Shown here one piece after another: positions 28,871 to 38,688 of a stretch of 64,000 nt of DNA. Numbering within the stretch: the stretch's first letter is position 1; the number at the start of each line of letters is the position of its first letter. Made by a program: the position numbers and the translations under genes. The notes under the pieces are model-generated. The model did not search any database and was not told the origin of the DNA. It saw nothing but the letters and a program-made list of their open reading frames with translations. This DNA comes from Paenibacillus tyrphae (GTDB lineage: Bacteria > Bacillota > Bacilli > Paenibacillales > NBRC-103111), in NCBI RefSeq assembly GCF_000722545.1, contig NZ_JNVM01000009.1, positions 56,492 through 120,491 on the forward strand, given 5' to 3'.

Positions 28871-29674
28871 TTGGACATCTTTACCGAATACTTTTTTCAG
28901 CGGGCGTTGATCGGCGGCTTGCTCATCGGCTTGACCGCTCCGCTTATGGGCGTATTTCTGGTGCTGCGCCGCTTGTCGATGATCGGAGATACGCTTGCGC
29001 ACGTATCGATCGCGGGGGTCGCGCTCGGATTTTTGATCAACGTATACCCGCTGGGCGTCGGGCTGTTGTTCGCCTTGCTGGCCTCGTTCGGCATCGAGCG
29101 GCTGCGCAAAGCGTACAAGACCTACGCCGAACTATCGATTGCGATTATTATGTCGGGCGGCGTTGCGCTTGCCACCTTGCTGTTTACAATCGGCAAAGGC
29201 TTCAACATCAACGTCATGAGCTACTTCTTCGGCAGCATTTACACGCTGGACAGTACCGACCTTTGGGTCGTCGGCGGCGTTGCGGCTATTGTCGTGGCGT
29301 TCGTGCTCATCAATTACAAAGAAATGTTTCTGCTCTTCTTCGACGAAGACGCGGCCGGCGTGAGCGGCCTGCCGCTGCGCTTCTATAATATTATGATCAC
29401 GATGCTGACGGCGCTGGTTATCAGCGTCTCGATCAAAATCGTCGGGGCGCTGCTCGTTTCCTCGCTGCTGACGATTCCGGTTGCCTGCAGCCTGCTCGTC
29501 GCCCGAAGCTTCAAGCATTCGATCTTCTGGTCGATTTTGTTCTCCGAGCTTGCGGTCATTGCCGGACTTGTCTCCGCAGGCATATGGGACTTGGCGCCGG
29601 GAGCGACGGTTGTGCTGCTGTTGATCGCGATACTTGTCGGCATTTTAACGGTAAAACGGGGACTTCGTTTGTAA
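28871..29674 (+). CDS. znuB: Zinc ABC transporter permease
   Basis: A 267-residue ABC-3 family permease with about seven to eight hydrophobic segments. Typical phrases are LVLRRLSMIGDTLAHVSIAG near the start and KIVGALLVSSLLTIPVACS near residue 205. The TTG at 28871 follows AGGAGAG at 8 bp; earlier in-frame codons would include that site. It completes the znuACB operon. Confidence 0.92.
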   Translation: MDIFTEYFFQRALIGGLLIGLTAPLMGVFLVLRRLSMIGDTLAHVSIAGVALGFLINVYPLGVGLLFALLASFGIERLRKAYKTYAELSIAIIMSGGVALATLLFTIGKGFNINVMSYFFGSIYTLDSTDLWVVGGVAAIVVAFVLINYKEMFLLFFDEDAAGVSGLPLRFYNIMITMLTALVISVSIKIVGALLVSSLLTIPVACSLLVARSFKHSIFWSILFSELAVIAGLVSAGIWDLAPGATVVLLLIAILVGILTVKRGLRL

Positions 29675-29708
29675 GAACAAAGAGGTAAAAGGATGGTGAA
29701 CGGTAGCC

Positions 29709-30416
29709 GTGGAGCTTAACATTTGGATCGCGCTGTGGGCAGGCTTCGTTTCTTTCATATCGCCCTGCTGCTTGCCGCTGTATCCTTCGTATTTGTCCTA
29801 CATAACCGGCGTTTCCGTCGGGAAACTCAAGGACGAGCAGAGTGCCAAAGAAGTCCGGTTCAAGCTGATTACCCATACGCTTAGCTTCATTCTTGGTTTT
29901 TCCATTATTTTCTACACGTTGGGACTCGGGGCGAACGTCATCGCCAACGCATTCCTGGATTACCGCGATTTGCTGCGGCAAATTTCGGCGATCATGATCT
30001 TTGTGATGGGATTGTTCCTGCTCGGCATTTTTCAACCGCAATGGCTCATGCGCGAGCGCAAGCTGCAGATCAAGTCGAAGCCGGCCGGTTACCTCGGCTC
30101 GCTGCTGATTGGCATCGGCTTCGCCGCAGGATGGTCGCCCTGCATCGGCCCGATTCTGTCCGCAATGCTGATGCTGGCGGCAACCGAACCGAATTCCTGG
30201 CTACCGCTCATTTCCGCTTATTCGCTTGGCTTCGCGATCCCGTTCTTCATCCTTGCGTTCTTCATCGGATCGACCAAATGGATCTTGAAGTATTCCGCGG
30301 CCATGATGAAAGTAGGTGGAGGCGTGATGCTTGTCGTAGCCGTATTGCTGTATACGGATCAAATGACCCGCATTACGATCTGGCTGCAGGGCATTACGCC
30401 TTCCTGGATCGGTTGA
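29709..30416 (+). CDS. ccdA: Cytochrome c biogenesis protein CcdA
   Basis: A 235-residue membrane protein with six hydrophobic segments. The two conserved cysteine/proline motifs are FISPCCLPLYPSYLSYITG in TM1 and GWSPCIGPILSAML in TM4. It carries electrons from cytoplasmic thioredoxin to extracytoplasmic thiol proteins such as ResA, which is encoded 29 kb away in this window. The GTG at 29709 is 34 bp after znuB, so read-through from the zinc operon is possible. Confidence 0.93.
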   Translation: MELNIWIALWAGFVSFISPCCLPLYPSYLSYITGVSVGKLKDEQSAKEVRFKLITHTLSFILGFSIIFYTLGLGANVIANAFLDYRDLLRQISAIMIFVMGLFLLGIFQPQWLMRERKLQIKSKPAGYLGSLLIGIGFAAGWSPCIGPILSAMLMLAATEPNSWLPLISAYSLGFAIPFFILAFFIGSTKWILKYSAAMMKVGGGVMLVVAVLLYTDQMTRITIWLQGITPSWIG

Positions 30417-30424
30417 CGCTTAGC

Positions 30425-31486
30425 TTAGGTGAAATAATCGATCTTCGCCTTCGGAAAATGGGTGAAAATGCGTTCGCTGATGAATTCGCGCAGCGCCGTG
30501 GCTTGCTCGTCGGGGTAGACGTACTTGCCCTGGCCCCATCGGCCCCATTTATATTTCCGCTTGGCTTCGTCCATTTCCAGCTTCGTCTTCGGATAGCGCT
30601 GGTGGATAATCGTTTTGGCTGTTTTCGTAAAGCGGTGTTGAATCAATTCGAATGTCAAATCAGAGGTCGCTTCCGAAGGAAGGGCCTCTTTCAATTTGTG
30701 CAGCAGCTCCCCGTAGCCTTCCTCCCAGCCTTCATGCCAGATGATGGGAGCGATGATGAAACCGAGCGGATAGCCTGCCTTGGCTACTTTGCCTGCCGCC
30801 TCGATACGCTCGTAGAAGCTGGAGGTCGCGGGTTCGAAGTGTTTGATGACATAATCGGCATTGACGCTGAACCGGAACCGGGTATGGCCGTTATGCTTGG
30901 CATCCAGCAGCGGTTCCACGTGGTGAAATTTCGTGACGAAACGAAGCCTGCCCATCGGTTCCCGCCCCATAAATTCGATGTATTCCTTCAGTGAACCCGA
31001 GATATGCTCAAGGCCTACAGGGTCGGACGTACAGGCTGCCTCGAAACGGGTAATTTCCGGCGCTCTTTCTTCAATATACTGCTTGGCCTGCTTCAGAATA
31101 TCGTCGGTATTGACATAGACCCGGATATAAGGCTTCGCTCCGAGCGTCGTCTGCAGATAGCAGTAATGGCAGTGCGCCATACAACCAGTCGCTATCGGGA
31201 TCGCATACTCGGCCGACGGCTTGGACGTGTCGAATTTGAGCGTTTTGCGGATTCCGACGACCAGCGTCCGTTTGGCGATCCGGTATTTCTCCAAGTCGCT
31301 CTCGCCCGGAAGGTTCGTAATCCGGTTATGGGAGGTCGTCATGCGGATCGGAAGTCCTTCCTTCAGCGCCCATTCATGGATTCGCTTGCCTTTGGGGTAG
31401 TCCAAGGCGTCGGGCTCAAAATAGACGAGCTCCGGGACAAACACCTGCGTCTGGCGGATAGGGGGTGCGAGCAGCTCCGTGGCCAT
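30425..31486 (-). CDS. splB: Spore photoproduct lyase
   Basis: A 353-residue radical SAM enzyme that repairs spore photoproduct in DNA during germination. The iron-sulfur cluster cysteines are C102, C106 and C109 (GCMAHCHYCY). The catalytic cysteine is C152 in AACTSDPVG, 50 residues after the first, as in B. subtilis. The ATG at 31486 follows CAGGAGGG on the minus strand. It implies that the host forms endospores. It is convergent with ccdA and divergent from mntR. Confidence 0.95.
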   Translation of the reverse strand: MATELLAPPIRQTQVFVPELVYFEPDALDYPKGKRIHEWALKEGLPIRMTTSHNRITNLPGESDLEKYRIAKRTLVVGIRKTLKFDTSKPSAEYAIPIATGCMAHCHYCYLQTTLGAKPYIRVYVNTDDILKQAKQYIEERAPEITRFEAACTSDPVGLEHISGSLKEYIEFMGREPMGRLRFVTKFHHVEPLLDAKHNGHTRFRFSVNADYVIKHFEPATSSFYERIEAAGKVAKAGYPLGFIIAPIIWHEGWEEGYGELLHKLKEALPSEATSDLTFELIQHRFTKTAKTIIHQRYPKTKLEMDEAKRKYKWGRWGQGKYVYPDEQATALREFISERIFTHFPKAKIDYFT

Positions 31487-31728
31487 GTGCGAGATCCCTC
31501 CTGGTGGTACGAATCGTATCCGACTTGCTTACGCAATGCGGCTGTGATATAGTTAAAAACGCTTATAACGGCCTTAGGATGCTTCATTCACTCGGTGCGC
31601 ACACATGGGAATTTGCTGCGCTGCACATGAAGTTTTTGACCTTCACAGCAAAGTCTTGCTTTGCATAAATCAATCAGTGTATCATCAAATTACCGAGATT
31701 CGTCTATGGAACACGGGAGGAACGCGGA

Positions 31729-32151
31729 ATGGCTACGCCCAGTATGGAAGATTATTTGGAACGAATTTATAAATTAATCGATGAGAAAGGGTACGCGCGC
31801 GTTTCCGATATTGCCGAAGGACTTGAGGTCCATCCGTCTTCGGTGACGAAAATGATTCAGAAGCTCGACAAAGACAACTACTTAATTTACGAAAAATACC
31901 GCGGTCTTGTGCTGACGTCGAAAGGGCAAAAGGTCGGCAAACGGCTGGTAGACCGCCATCATCTGCTGGAAGAGTTCTTGACGATGATCGGCGTAGCGGA
32001 AGAAAATATTTACAAGGACGTCGAGGGCATCGAGCATCACTTGAGCTGGGATTCTATCACATGCATCGAGACGTTGGTTGAATATTTCAAGCGCGACACT
32101 ACCCGCAGCGAAGAGCTGCTGGGTCTTAAGAAAGAGCTGGAAGAATCGTAA
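31729..32151 (+). CDS. mntR: Manganese-responsive regulator MntR
   Basis: A 140-residue DtxR-family repressor. All B. subtilis MntR metal ligands are present at identical positions: D8, E11, H77, E99, E102 and H103. The helix-turn-helix includes [16 protein letters not shown]. It shuts off manganese uptake genes when manganese is plentiful. It starts the conserved yqh block. The ATG at 31729 follows GGGAGGAA. Confidence 0.96.
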   Translation: MATPSMEDYLERIYKLIDEKGYARVSDIAEGLEVHPSSVTKMIQKLDKDNYLIYEKYRGLVLTSKGQKVGKRLVDRHHLLEEFLTMIGVAEENIYKDVEGIEHHLSWDSITCIETLVEYFKRDTTRSEELLGLKKELEES

Positions 32152-32177
32152 GTCTCCGAGAATCGGAGGCTTTTTTC
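32152..32177 (+). terminator. Rho-independent terminator after mntR
   Basis: GTCTCCGA and TCGGAGGC form an 8-bp stem with a GAA loop, followed by six T residues. It begins right after the stop codon. Confidence 0.88.
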
Positions 32178-32251
32178 TTTTCCAGGCATAGGGACAATTC
32201 GTCGCCTCATACATACTCTTGGAGAGACTTTGCGGAAAGAGGGGATGCGGG

Positions 32252-33241
32252 GTGAGAATCAATGCGGTGTTTGAAGGCGGCGGCGTGAAAGGAATCGCGC
32301 TCGCGGGAGCCGTGTCGGCGGTGGAGCAGCTCGGACATTCGTTTCATCAGGTGGCGGGGACGTCCTCCGGGGCCATCGTCGCCTCGTTGGTTGCAGCGGG
32401 ATACCGTGCGGACGAGCTGAAGGAGATTATCGAGGCGACGCCTTTTCGCGCGTTCCTGCAGCGCTCCAGGATCTTCGATACGAAGCTGGTCGGACCGTTG
32501 GCCCGTTTGTTTATCAAGAAAGGCTTGTATTCCGGAGAAGCGCTGGAGCTTTGGATCCATAAGCTGCTGCTGGCCAAGGGCATCCGCACGTTCGGCGATC
32601 TGAAGCCGAATCAGCTTCGCATTATCGCTTCCGACATCTCCAGCCGCAAATTGCTCGTCCTGCCGGACGACATCGCCCATTACGGCATCGATCCCCGCCG
32701 GTTCATGATCGCGAAAGCCGTTCGGATGAGCACGTCGATTCCTTACTTCTTCGATCCGGTGGTCATACGTAAATCGTTAGAGCACCGTCTCCCCGGAGAA
32801 AAATTCATCGACCAGTTCGTGTACATCGTGGACGGTGGACTGCTGAGCAACTTTCCGCTGTGGATTTTCGATTCGACGGAAGCTCCGCCGATCGATCAGA
32901 TGATCCCGACCATCGGCTTCCAAATGGTGGGCCGCGGCACAGGGCAGCCGAACGCCATTCACGGTCCTCTCAGCATGATGCGGGCCTTGTTCTCGACCAT
33001 GCTGGAGGCGCACGACGACCGTTATATCCAAGAGACGAACCGGTTCCGTACAGTAAAAATTCCAACGCTCGGCGTCAGCATCACTGATTTCGACATACCG
33101 GCCGAGCAGAGCCTGAAGCTGTTCGAATCCGGACAGCGGGCGACGCATGCCTTTTTCTCGCAATGGAAGATGACCGAGTACAAGCACAACTATTTGACCC
33201 ACGTCTGCCGGGTGCCGAATCGCTTTTCCAAGAAGGCTTGA
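32252..33241 (+). CDS. yqhO: Patatin-like phospholipase YqhO
   Basis: A 329-residue patatin-fold lipase. The oxyanion loop is FEGGGVKGIALAGA, the nucleophile S38 is in GTSSG and the catalytic D194 is in VDGGLLSNFP. I chose the GTG at 32252, with AGAGGGG upstream, because the family starts just before the glycine loop. The gene order mntR-yqhO matches B. subtilis. The lipid substrate is unknown. Confidence 0.88.
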   Translation: MRINAVFEGGGVKGIALAGAVSAVEQLGHSFHQVAGTSSGAIVASLVAAGYRADELKEIIEATPFRAFLQRSRIFDTKLVGPLARLFIKKGLYSGEALELWIHKLLLAKGIRTFGDLKPNQLRIIASDISSRKLLVLPDDIAHYGIDPRRFMIAKAVRMSTSIPYFFDPVVIRKSLEHRLPGEKFIDQFVYIVDGGLLSNFPLWIFDSTEAPPIDQMIPTIGFQMVGRGTGQPNAIHGPLSMMRALFSTMLEAHDDRYIQETNRFRTVKIPTLGVSITDFDIPAEQSLKLFESGQRATHAFFSQWKMTEYKHNYLTHVCRVPNRFSKKA

Positions 33242-33284
33242 AAAAACAAAAGCGGCGAGCGCTCTTGAGAGAGGCTGCCGCTTT
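33241..33284 (-). terminator. Terminator of the yqhQ/small membrane gene operon
   Basis: On the minus strand AAAGCGGC and GCCGCTTT form the stem, followed by TGTTTTTT. It serves the leftward genes and overlaps the end of yqhO. Confidence 0.75.
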
Positions 33285-33300
33285 GAAGGGATGACTAAAA

Positions 33301-33573
33301 TCAATGGTATTTGGGCGGTTCGTCCGAGCTGTCCTTGTTGCCTTGAATGACGCGGAACGTGGCATTGCGCCGCTTTCCTTTTTGAAACCGGGAGGAGGAC
33401 GGCCGTTTAGGTTGTCTCCAGCGGTTCGGCGGGAACTTGTACAGGAAGAAAATCACGCCGAATACGAGAATCGGGATAATAAAGGTGCCAGGATTGGAGA
33501 GAACACTGGCCAGTATCCCGATGGCGATCAAGCCGAAAATCACGTAAGCGACCGTGCTGTTGCGGTTTCTCAT
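33301..33573 (-). CDS. Small membrane protein in the yqhP position
   Basis: A 90-residue protein with two hydrophobic segments (about 9-25 and 31-46) and a basic hydrophilic tail rich in Arg, Lys and Ser. AGGAGGGG precedes the ATG. It lies where yqhP lies in B. subtilis, but I cannot confirm homology. It is probably co-transcribed with yqhQ. Confidence 0.75.
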   Translation of the reverse strand: MRNRNSTVAYVIFGLIAIGILASVLSNPGTFIIPILVFGVIFFLYKFPPNRWRQPKRPSSSRFQKGKRRNATFRVIQGNKDSSDEPPKYH

Positions 33574-33597
33574 GCAGGACCCCTCCTTGTCTTTATG

Positions 33598-34524
33598 TTA
33601 AATTTGCCGGTCGAGCTCCCGCATCCGGTTGAAGGAGGCGATGGATACTTCCACTTGGGAATCGTCCGGTTCTTTGGTCGTAAGCAATTGCAGCCACAGG
33701 CCGGGATAGCCGAGGAAACGAAGCACCGGAATGTCCCGCAGGCTGTTGGTGAACCGCAAAACTTCGTAGGATACGCCGATCACAAGCGGAAGCAGCACGA
33801 TCCGTTGAATGATCCGCTCCAGGAACGAATCGTATTGAAAGAACGAGTAAATGACGACGCCGACGAGGACCGTAAAGACGATGAAGCTGCTGCCGCACCG
33901 GTAATGCAGCGTGCTGAATTTTTGCACGTTCTGGACGGTCAGCTCCAGGCCCGCCTCGTAAGCGCTAATGACTTTATGTTCGGCTCCGTGGTATTGAAAT
34001 AAACGTTTGATCATCGGCGTAAGCGAAATAAAATAAATATACCCGACAAGCAAAATGATCTTGATCAAGCCTTCGAGCAGGTTATGCCCAATCTGGTTCT
34101 GGAATAACCCCCCGAACAGCATCTGCTCGATGGTCGGCGGAACAAGCGTGAACACGAACTTGCCGAACAAAAAGGACAAAATCCCGACGACCGCCACACC
34201 GAGAATCATGGAAATTCTGCCGGTCAGCGATTCCTTCTTCTCTTCCTTAACCACACCTTCTTCCTCGGCAAACACCTCCGCCGAAAAATTCAAGTGCTGT
34301 GCCCCTTTGGCGCTCGCTTCCACAATACCGACAATTCCCCGGATCAACGGGATTTTCTTCAACGTCTGGACCCAGCCGATTTCTTTTCTGGGAACCTCAA
34401 GATAATGGATAGTATTATCTTTTCGGCGCACCGCCGTAACGTTCACCTTCTGGCCGGCAAACATGACGCCTTCAATCACGGCTTGGCCGCCATAAACGGC
34501 ATTTGGTTGATTCTTTTCCGACAA
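33598..34524 (-). CDS. yqhQ: DUF1385 membrane protein YqhQ
   Basis: A 308-residue conserved membrane protein. The N-terminal signature is YGGQAVIEGVMFAGQK, and the central one is YHGAEHKVISAYEAGLELT followed by LHYRCGSSFIVF, the DUF1385 hallmark. About five hydrophobic segments follow residue 100. I chose the TTG at 34524 because AAGGTG lies upstream; longer starts run into non-conserved sequence. The function is unknown in the family. Confidence 0.9.
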   Translation of the reverse strand: MSEKNQPNAVYGGQAVIEGVMFAGQKVNVTAVRRKDNTIHYLEVPRKEIGWVQTLKKIPLIRGIVGIVEASAKGAQHLNFSAEVFAEEEGVVKEEKKESLTGRISMILGVAVVGILSFLFGKFVFTLVPPTIEQMLFGGLFQNQIGHNLLEGLIKIILLVGYIYFISLTPMIKRLFQYHGAEHKVISAYEAGLELTVQNVQKFSTLHYRCGSSFIVFTVLVGVVIYSFFQYDSFLERIIQRIVLLPLVIGVSYEVLRFTNSLRDIPVLRFLGYPGLWLQLLTTKEPDDSQVEVSIASFNRMRELDRQI

Positions 34525-34672
34525 TACAATACACCTTCTTCTACTATGAATAAATAACGATGAATGATGCCATATCTGTATTTTAGCGAATCCGCAGTCA
34601 TATTGCCACTTGTTTATCGGTGGAACTTTTGCACATACTAGTGGATATCTGAAATCGAGGAGGGATTTGGGC

Positions 34673-35182
34673 ATGAATCGCCGAAGCGATAGGAAGCCTC
34701 GTACGAATCGATGGAATTTCGCGGTATATATCGGTTTTTTCGCCGGGTTGATCTGGGGCGGGGTTCAAATGCTCGCCAACTATTTTCATTTTACTTCGCT
34801 ATCTCCGGGATTTTTGCTCGAGCCCTATTACAAGCATTCATACCTGATGACATGGCGGGGATATTTGCTGGGGTGGCTGGCATTTATCGCCCTGTCCGTC
34901 GTTGCCGCTTTATTGTATACGATGTTATTCGCCAAAGCGTTCGGCCCGTGGTACGGAATCGGATACGGTGTCGCCTGGTGGGCGTTCTTGTTCCTGCTGG
35001 TCGGGCCGGTCAACGGGATGATGGATTGGATCGCCTATCTGGATCTGAACACGGTGATAACTCAAGCGTGCCTGTTCGTGGTGTGGGGATTGTTTATCGG
35101 TTATTCGATCACCTTCGAATTTACGGACGAGCGGGAGCGAGAGCCGTTTGCCGACGGCCGGGACGAACCGGAACTAACATGA
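34673..35182 (+). CDS. yqhR: Conserved membrane protein YqhR
   Basis: A 169-residue protein with four hydrophobic segments and a basic N-terminus. The phrase WGGVQMLANYFHFTSLSPGF and the position between yqhQ and aroQ match YqhR of spore-formers. GAGGAGGGA precedes the ATG at 34673. The role is unknown. Confidence 0.82.
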   Translation: MNRRSDRKPRTNRWNFAVYIGFFAGLIWGGVQMLANYFHFTSLSPGFLLEPYYKHSYLMTWRGYLLGWLAFIALSVVAALLYTMLFAKAFGPWYGIGYGVAWWAFLFLLVGPVNGMMDWIAYLDLNTVITQACLFVVWGLFIGYSITFEFTDEREREPFADGRDEPELT

Positions 35183-35366
35183 TTTCTCGTGGCTTGCAGA
35201 TGGTCCCCACTTCTGCGTGCGTTGGTGTGCAATTCGTATCGCCTAAACATTGGTAAAACCGCTTTATTTGGCCGCCTAAGCCCGCAAAAAAAAGTTCTCA
35301 AACCGGGGAAGGTTATGGTAAAATGGCTAAGTGTGTGCGGATTTATCAGGTTGGGAGGTTTCACGG

Positions 35367-35813
35367 ATGAGGCACATTTTGTTGTTGAACGGGCCGAATT
35401 TGAACATGCTTGGCGTCCGGGAGCCTGGCGTCTACGGGAGCTTGTCGCTTCAGACGATAACGGACAGGCTTACCAAGCTGGCGGAGGAGCTCGGCGTCGA
35501 ATTGGAGTGCTATCAGTCGAATCACGAGGGTGATCTAATCGACCGCATTCATGCCGCTTATGGGCAGAAAGCCGGGATTTTGTTCAATCCGGGAGCGTTC
35601 ACGCATTACAGCTATGCGATCCGCGATGCCATCAGCGCTGTAGGCATCCCGACGGTTGAAGTACATATTTCGAACATTCATAAAAGGGAAGCTTTCCGCC
35701 ACGTATCAGTAATCGCCCCGGTAGCCGTGGGCCAAATCGCGGGTTTCGGCGCGAACAGCTACGAGCTGGGCTTGCGTGCGCTAGTCCAGTATATTGATAG
35801 CGCGGAGGGATAG
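35367..35813 (+). CDS. aroQ: 3-dehydroquinate dehydratase, type II
   Basis: A 148-residue enzyme of the shikimate pathway. Family signatures are [20 protein letters not shown] (with the lid Arg and Tyr), [26 protein letters not shown] and [16 protein letters not shown], which holds the catalytic His. The ATG at 35367 follows GGGAGG. It is 3 bp upstream of yqhT, so the two are co-transcribed. Confidence 0.95.
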   Translation: MRHILLLNGPNLNMLGVREPGVYGSLSLQTITDRLTKLAEELGVELECYQSNHEGDLIDRIHAAYGQKAGILFNPGAFTHYSYAIRDAISAVGIPTVEVHISNIHKREAFRHVSVIAPVAVGQIAGFGANSYELGLRALVQYIDSAEG

Positions 35814-35816
35814 CAA

Positions 35817-36890
35817 ATGCAGCAACAACGAATCGGGCGGCTGCGCAGCCTTTTGGAACAAAAAGGATTGCCGGCGCTGCTCATAACGAATGCGACGAAC
35901 CGGAAATATATGACGGGCTTCACCGGATCTGCAGGCTACGTGCTCATTACGGCCGATCGGGCCGTCCTGCTGACCGACTTTCGTTACGTGACACAAGCAT
36001 CGGAGCAAGCGGCCGGTTACGAGATCGTCGAACACGGACCCAAGGTCGTGGAATCGATTCACGATCTGCTTCGCAAATGGGGCATTGCCAAGCTTGGCTT
36101 CGAGCAAACCGACCTCAGCTACGGCACCTACAGCAACTATGCCGAAGCGCTCGGCGGGATCGAATTCGTACCGACCGGCGGGCTGGTCGAATTGCTCCGC
36201 ATGATCAAGGACGACGGGGAGATCGCCGTCATGCAGCAGGCGGCCGATCTGGCGGACCGTGCGTTTGTCCACGTTCTCGGGCTGCTGAAGTCCGGGGTCA
36301 AAGAGCTGGACATTTCACTCGAAATCGAAATGTTCGTGCGCAAGCATGGCGCTACTTCGACTTCGTTCGAGACGATCGTCGCTTCCGGCGAGCGTTCTGC
36401 GCTGCCGCACGGCAAAGCCAGCGACAAGATCATCGGGACTGGCGAATTTGTAACGCTCGATTTCGGAGCCTATTACAAAAGCTATTGTTCCGACATTACC
36501 CGTACCGTCATCGTCGGCACACCGACGGATAAGCACCGCGACATTTACAAGATCGTTCTCGAAGCGCAAATGGAAGCGCTCGAGCGCATCAAGCCGGGAA
36601 TGACCGGCAAGGAAGCGGATGCCGTCGCACGCGATACGATCAAGCGTTACGGCTACGGCGATCATTTCGGCCACGGTACCGGTCACGGGCTCGGGATGGA
36701 AGTTCACGAAGCACCGCGGCTGTCGGTGCAGGGCGATGTTGTACTGGCTCCAGGCATGGTGGTTACCGTGGAACCCGGCATTTATTTGCCAGGCTTCGGC
36801 GGCGTCCGGATCGAGGACGATATCGTCATCACGGAAACAGGCAATCGGAGGTTAACACAATCCAGCAAAGACTTGATTGTGATACCATAA
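35817..36890 (+). CDS. yqhT: Xaa-Pro aminopeptidase-like M24 peptidase YqhT
   Basis: A 357-residue M24B peptidase. The metal ligands of the pita-bread fold are seen in LDFGAYYKSYCSDITRT (two Asp), GHGTGHGLGMEVHE (His), VEPGIYLPGFGG (Glu) and RIEDDIVIT (Glu). The N-terminal creatinase-like domain has ATNRKYMTGFTGSAGY. It releases N-terminal residues next to proline. Its placement before efp, a factor that aids polyproline synthesis, is conserved. Confidence 0.95.
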   Translation: MQQQRIGRLRSLLEQKGLPALLITNATNRKYMTGFTGSAGYVLITADRAVLLTDFRYVTQASEQAAGYEIVEHGPKVVESIHDLLRKWGIAKLGFEQTDLSYGTYSNYAEALGGIEFVPTGGLVELLRMIKDDGEIAVMQQAADLADRAFVHVLGLLKSGVKELDISLEIEMFVRKHGATSTSFETIVASGERSALPHGKASDKIIGTGEFVTLDFGAYYKSYCSDITRTVIVGTPTDKHRDIYKIVLEAQMEALERIKPGMTGKEADAVARDTIKRYGYGDHFGHGTGHGLGMEVHEAPRLSVQGDVVLAPGMVVTVEPGIYLPGFGGVRIEDDIVITETGNRRLTQSSKDLIVIP

Positions 36891-37019
36891 CTTTATGCAA
36901 CTTGGTAGCGGCATAAACCAAGGCGAAGGCAAGGATAGGTCCGTCCGGATGATCTGGAGACCGATTCTTTCAAGGCTTGAGGCACTGTCGTCTGCTCACA
37001 TTTTAGGGAGGTTTTTGTA

Positions 37020-37577
37020 GTGATTTCAGTTAACGATTTTAAAACAGGCTTAACCATTGAAGTAGAGGGTGATTTGTTCACCGTTGTCGATTTCCAGCAC
37101 GTTAAACCGGGTAAAGGCGCTGCCTTCGTCCGCTCCAAGCTGAAAAACCTGCGCAACGGCAACACCGTCGAGCGCACGTTCCGCGCCGGTGAGAACGTGA
37201 GCCGCGCTCACATCGAAAACCGTCAAATGCAGTACCTGTATGCTAGCGGCAAAGAGCATACGTTCATGGATACGGAATCGTTCGACCAAATCAACTTGGA
37301 AGATAAGCAAATCAAGTGGGAACTGAACTTCCTCAAAGAAAACATGAACATCAACATCATGAGCTACCAAGGCGAGATCCTCGGGATCAACATGCCGAAC
37401 AGCGTTGAGCTGAAAGTCATCGAAACCGAGCCGGGCATCAAAGGCAACACGGCGCAAGGCGCTACCAAGAACGCGAAAGTCGAAACCGGCTTGAACGTTC
37501 AAGTGCCGCTCTTCATCAACGAAGGCGACGTGCTCTTGATCGACACCCGCGAGGGCCAATACATCTCCCGCGCTTAA
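37020..37577 (+). CDS. efp: Elongation factor P
   Basis: A 185-residue factor with three OB-like domains. The tip lysine is K32 in [11 protein letters not shown]. The C-terminal signature is [14 protein letters not shown] then [11 protein letters not shown]. It rescues ribosomes stalled at polyproline. The GTG start at 37020 follows GGGAGG at 6 bp. In B. subtilis spoIIIA genes follow soon after; here an accessory region follows instead. Confidence 0.96.
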   Translation: MISVNDFKTGLTIEVEGDLFTVVDFQHVKPGKGAAFVRSKLKNLRNGNTVERTFRAGENVSRAHIENRQMQYLYASGKEHTFMDTESFDQINLEDKQIKWELNFLKENMNINIMSYQGEILGINMPNSVELKVIETEPGIKGNTAQGATKNAKVETGLNVQVPLFINEGDVLLIDTREGQYISRA

Positions 37578-37589
37578 TTGAGCGGTCGA

Positions 37590-37628
37590 AAATCCTTACC
37601 TTTCTTCGGAGAGGTAAGGATTTTTTTT
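37590..37628 (+). terminator. Rho-independent terminator after efp
   Basis: AATCCTTACC and GGTAAGGATT form a 10-bp stem, followed by a run of T residues. Confidence 0.9.
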
Positions 37629-37702
37629 GTTTTAGCTGTATTACATGTAAAAAATGGTACAATAGCGAATAGGGAGAATTTAGAATCTTAGGAGATCGCA
37701 CA

Positions 37703-38059
37703 ATGAAGCTTATCGGAAGCATGACGGAACAATATTACAGGGAACAATTGATCAAATTCAATAGTTCTTTATTTCACGATCATTCTATGAAAAGATTGCT
37801 AGGAATTATACAGCAGGCTTTTCCTGGGATGAAGACCGCTTATATTCTTGGGATTACGCCCGATCAAGGTGAGGATATTTATACCATTCTGATAAATAAT
37901 GATTTTATTGCCTACATTGAATTGGACCGCTATCACCTTGAAACAGAACCGATGATTGAAACGAAGCCGATAAAAGCTTATAAGCGCGGTCTTAGTAGGA
38001 TCGGGCAGATTCAGTTAGCCGTCGCAATGGATTTGGCGGAGAAGAATCTAAACGAATGA
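37703..38059 (+). CDS. Hypothetical protein (accessory region)
   Basis: A 118-residue soluble protein with no family I recognise. It has alternating beta and helical segments, for example TAYILGITPDQGEDIYTILI. The ATG at 37703 follows GGAGATCG. Base composition falls sharply in A+T direction from efp onward. It may be an immunity-type or orphan gene, as judged by context only. Confidence 0.62.
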   Translation: MKLIGSMTEQYYREQLIKFNSSLFHDHSMKRLLGIIQQAFPGMKTAYILGITPDQGEDIYTILINNDFIAYIELDRYHLETEPMIETKPIKAYKRGLSRIGQIQLAVAMDLAEKNLNE

Positions 38060-38097
38060 TCTTGTACTAATATTTGAGTATAGTGGATGATGAACTT

Positions 38098-38325
38098 ATG
38101 AATAAAGAATTTTACTTTAAAAATCTAGAGGAAATTGTATCGGACATAATTGTTATCGGAAATTCAGAACAGGATTTGACTGAAGAGACGACAAATAATA
38201 TGTGGCGAATTTCATTAGACTTGAAATTGGCAAAAACTATAGAGGTTGATGATTATAGAGAATTTTTTCTTAAAGTAATCCAGAACAGACAAGAGCAAGT
38301 TATTCATCTCAAAATCATGGAATGA
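38098..38325 (+). CDS. Hypothetical protein, first gene of a coupled pair
   Basis: About 75 residues, acidic, mostly helical. The start is uncertain: an ATG at 38098 is favoured, and a TTG at 38074 is possible. Its stop overlaps the ATG of the next gene (ATGA), so the two are translationally coupled. Not recognised. Confidence 0.5.
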   Translation: MNKEFYFKNLEEIVSDIIVIGNSEQDLTEETTNNMWRISLDLKLAKTIEVDDYREFFLKVIQNRQEQVIHLKIME

Positions 38326-38564
38326 TATTTTATTTATGGTTTGATCCGTTGGCTTGCCAGTTAAGGTTTAATTTAATATCGGCTCTAAATGAGCGTCTAC
38401 CATTTCAATGTAATCTTGAATTTGTTGAAAACATGGATGAAATAATAATAAATTTTTTAAATTCCCCTTTTCATAACGGTTTTCCGCTTCAAGGTTATCA
38501 AGAAAATATAGAGGAAAAACCATATGTATTAAAGATCTACAAAAAAGTACTAAATAAAGAATAG
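38322..38564 (+). CDS. Hypothetical protein, second gene of a coupled pair
   Basis: An 80-residue protein with the opening MIFYLWFDPLACQLRFNLIS. It is coupled to the preceding gene by an ATGA overlap. The size, acidity and setting suit immunity-like pairs, but no family is recognised. Confidence 0.5.
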   Translation: MIFYLWFDPLACQLRFNLISALNERLPFQCNLEFVENMDEIIINFLNSPFHNGFPLQGYQENIEEKPYVLKIYKKVLNKE

Positions 38565-38688
38565 TGTTAGCATGGTAATGAAGAGCAATGGAATAGAGTA
38601 TACGATCTTGAAATGCGAACCCTGTTTCTGGCTGCCGAGGGACTCGCAGCTATTTGTTTTACATATAGATAAGGTTAAATCCGACGGT

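Noticed and set aside
30041..30994. A 317-codon frame spanning ccdA and splB
   Set aside because: It crosses the ends of two convergent real genes and has no recognisable motif.
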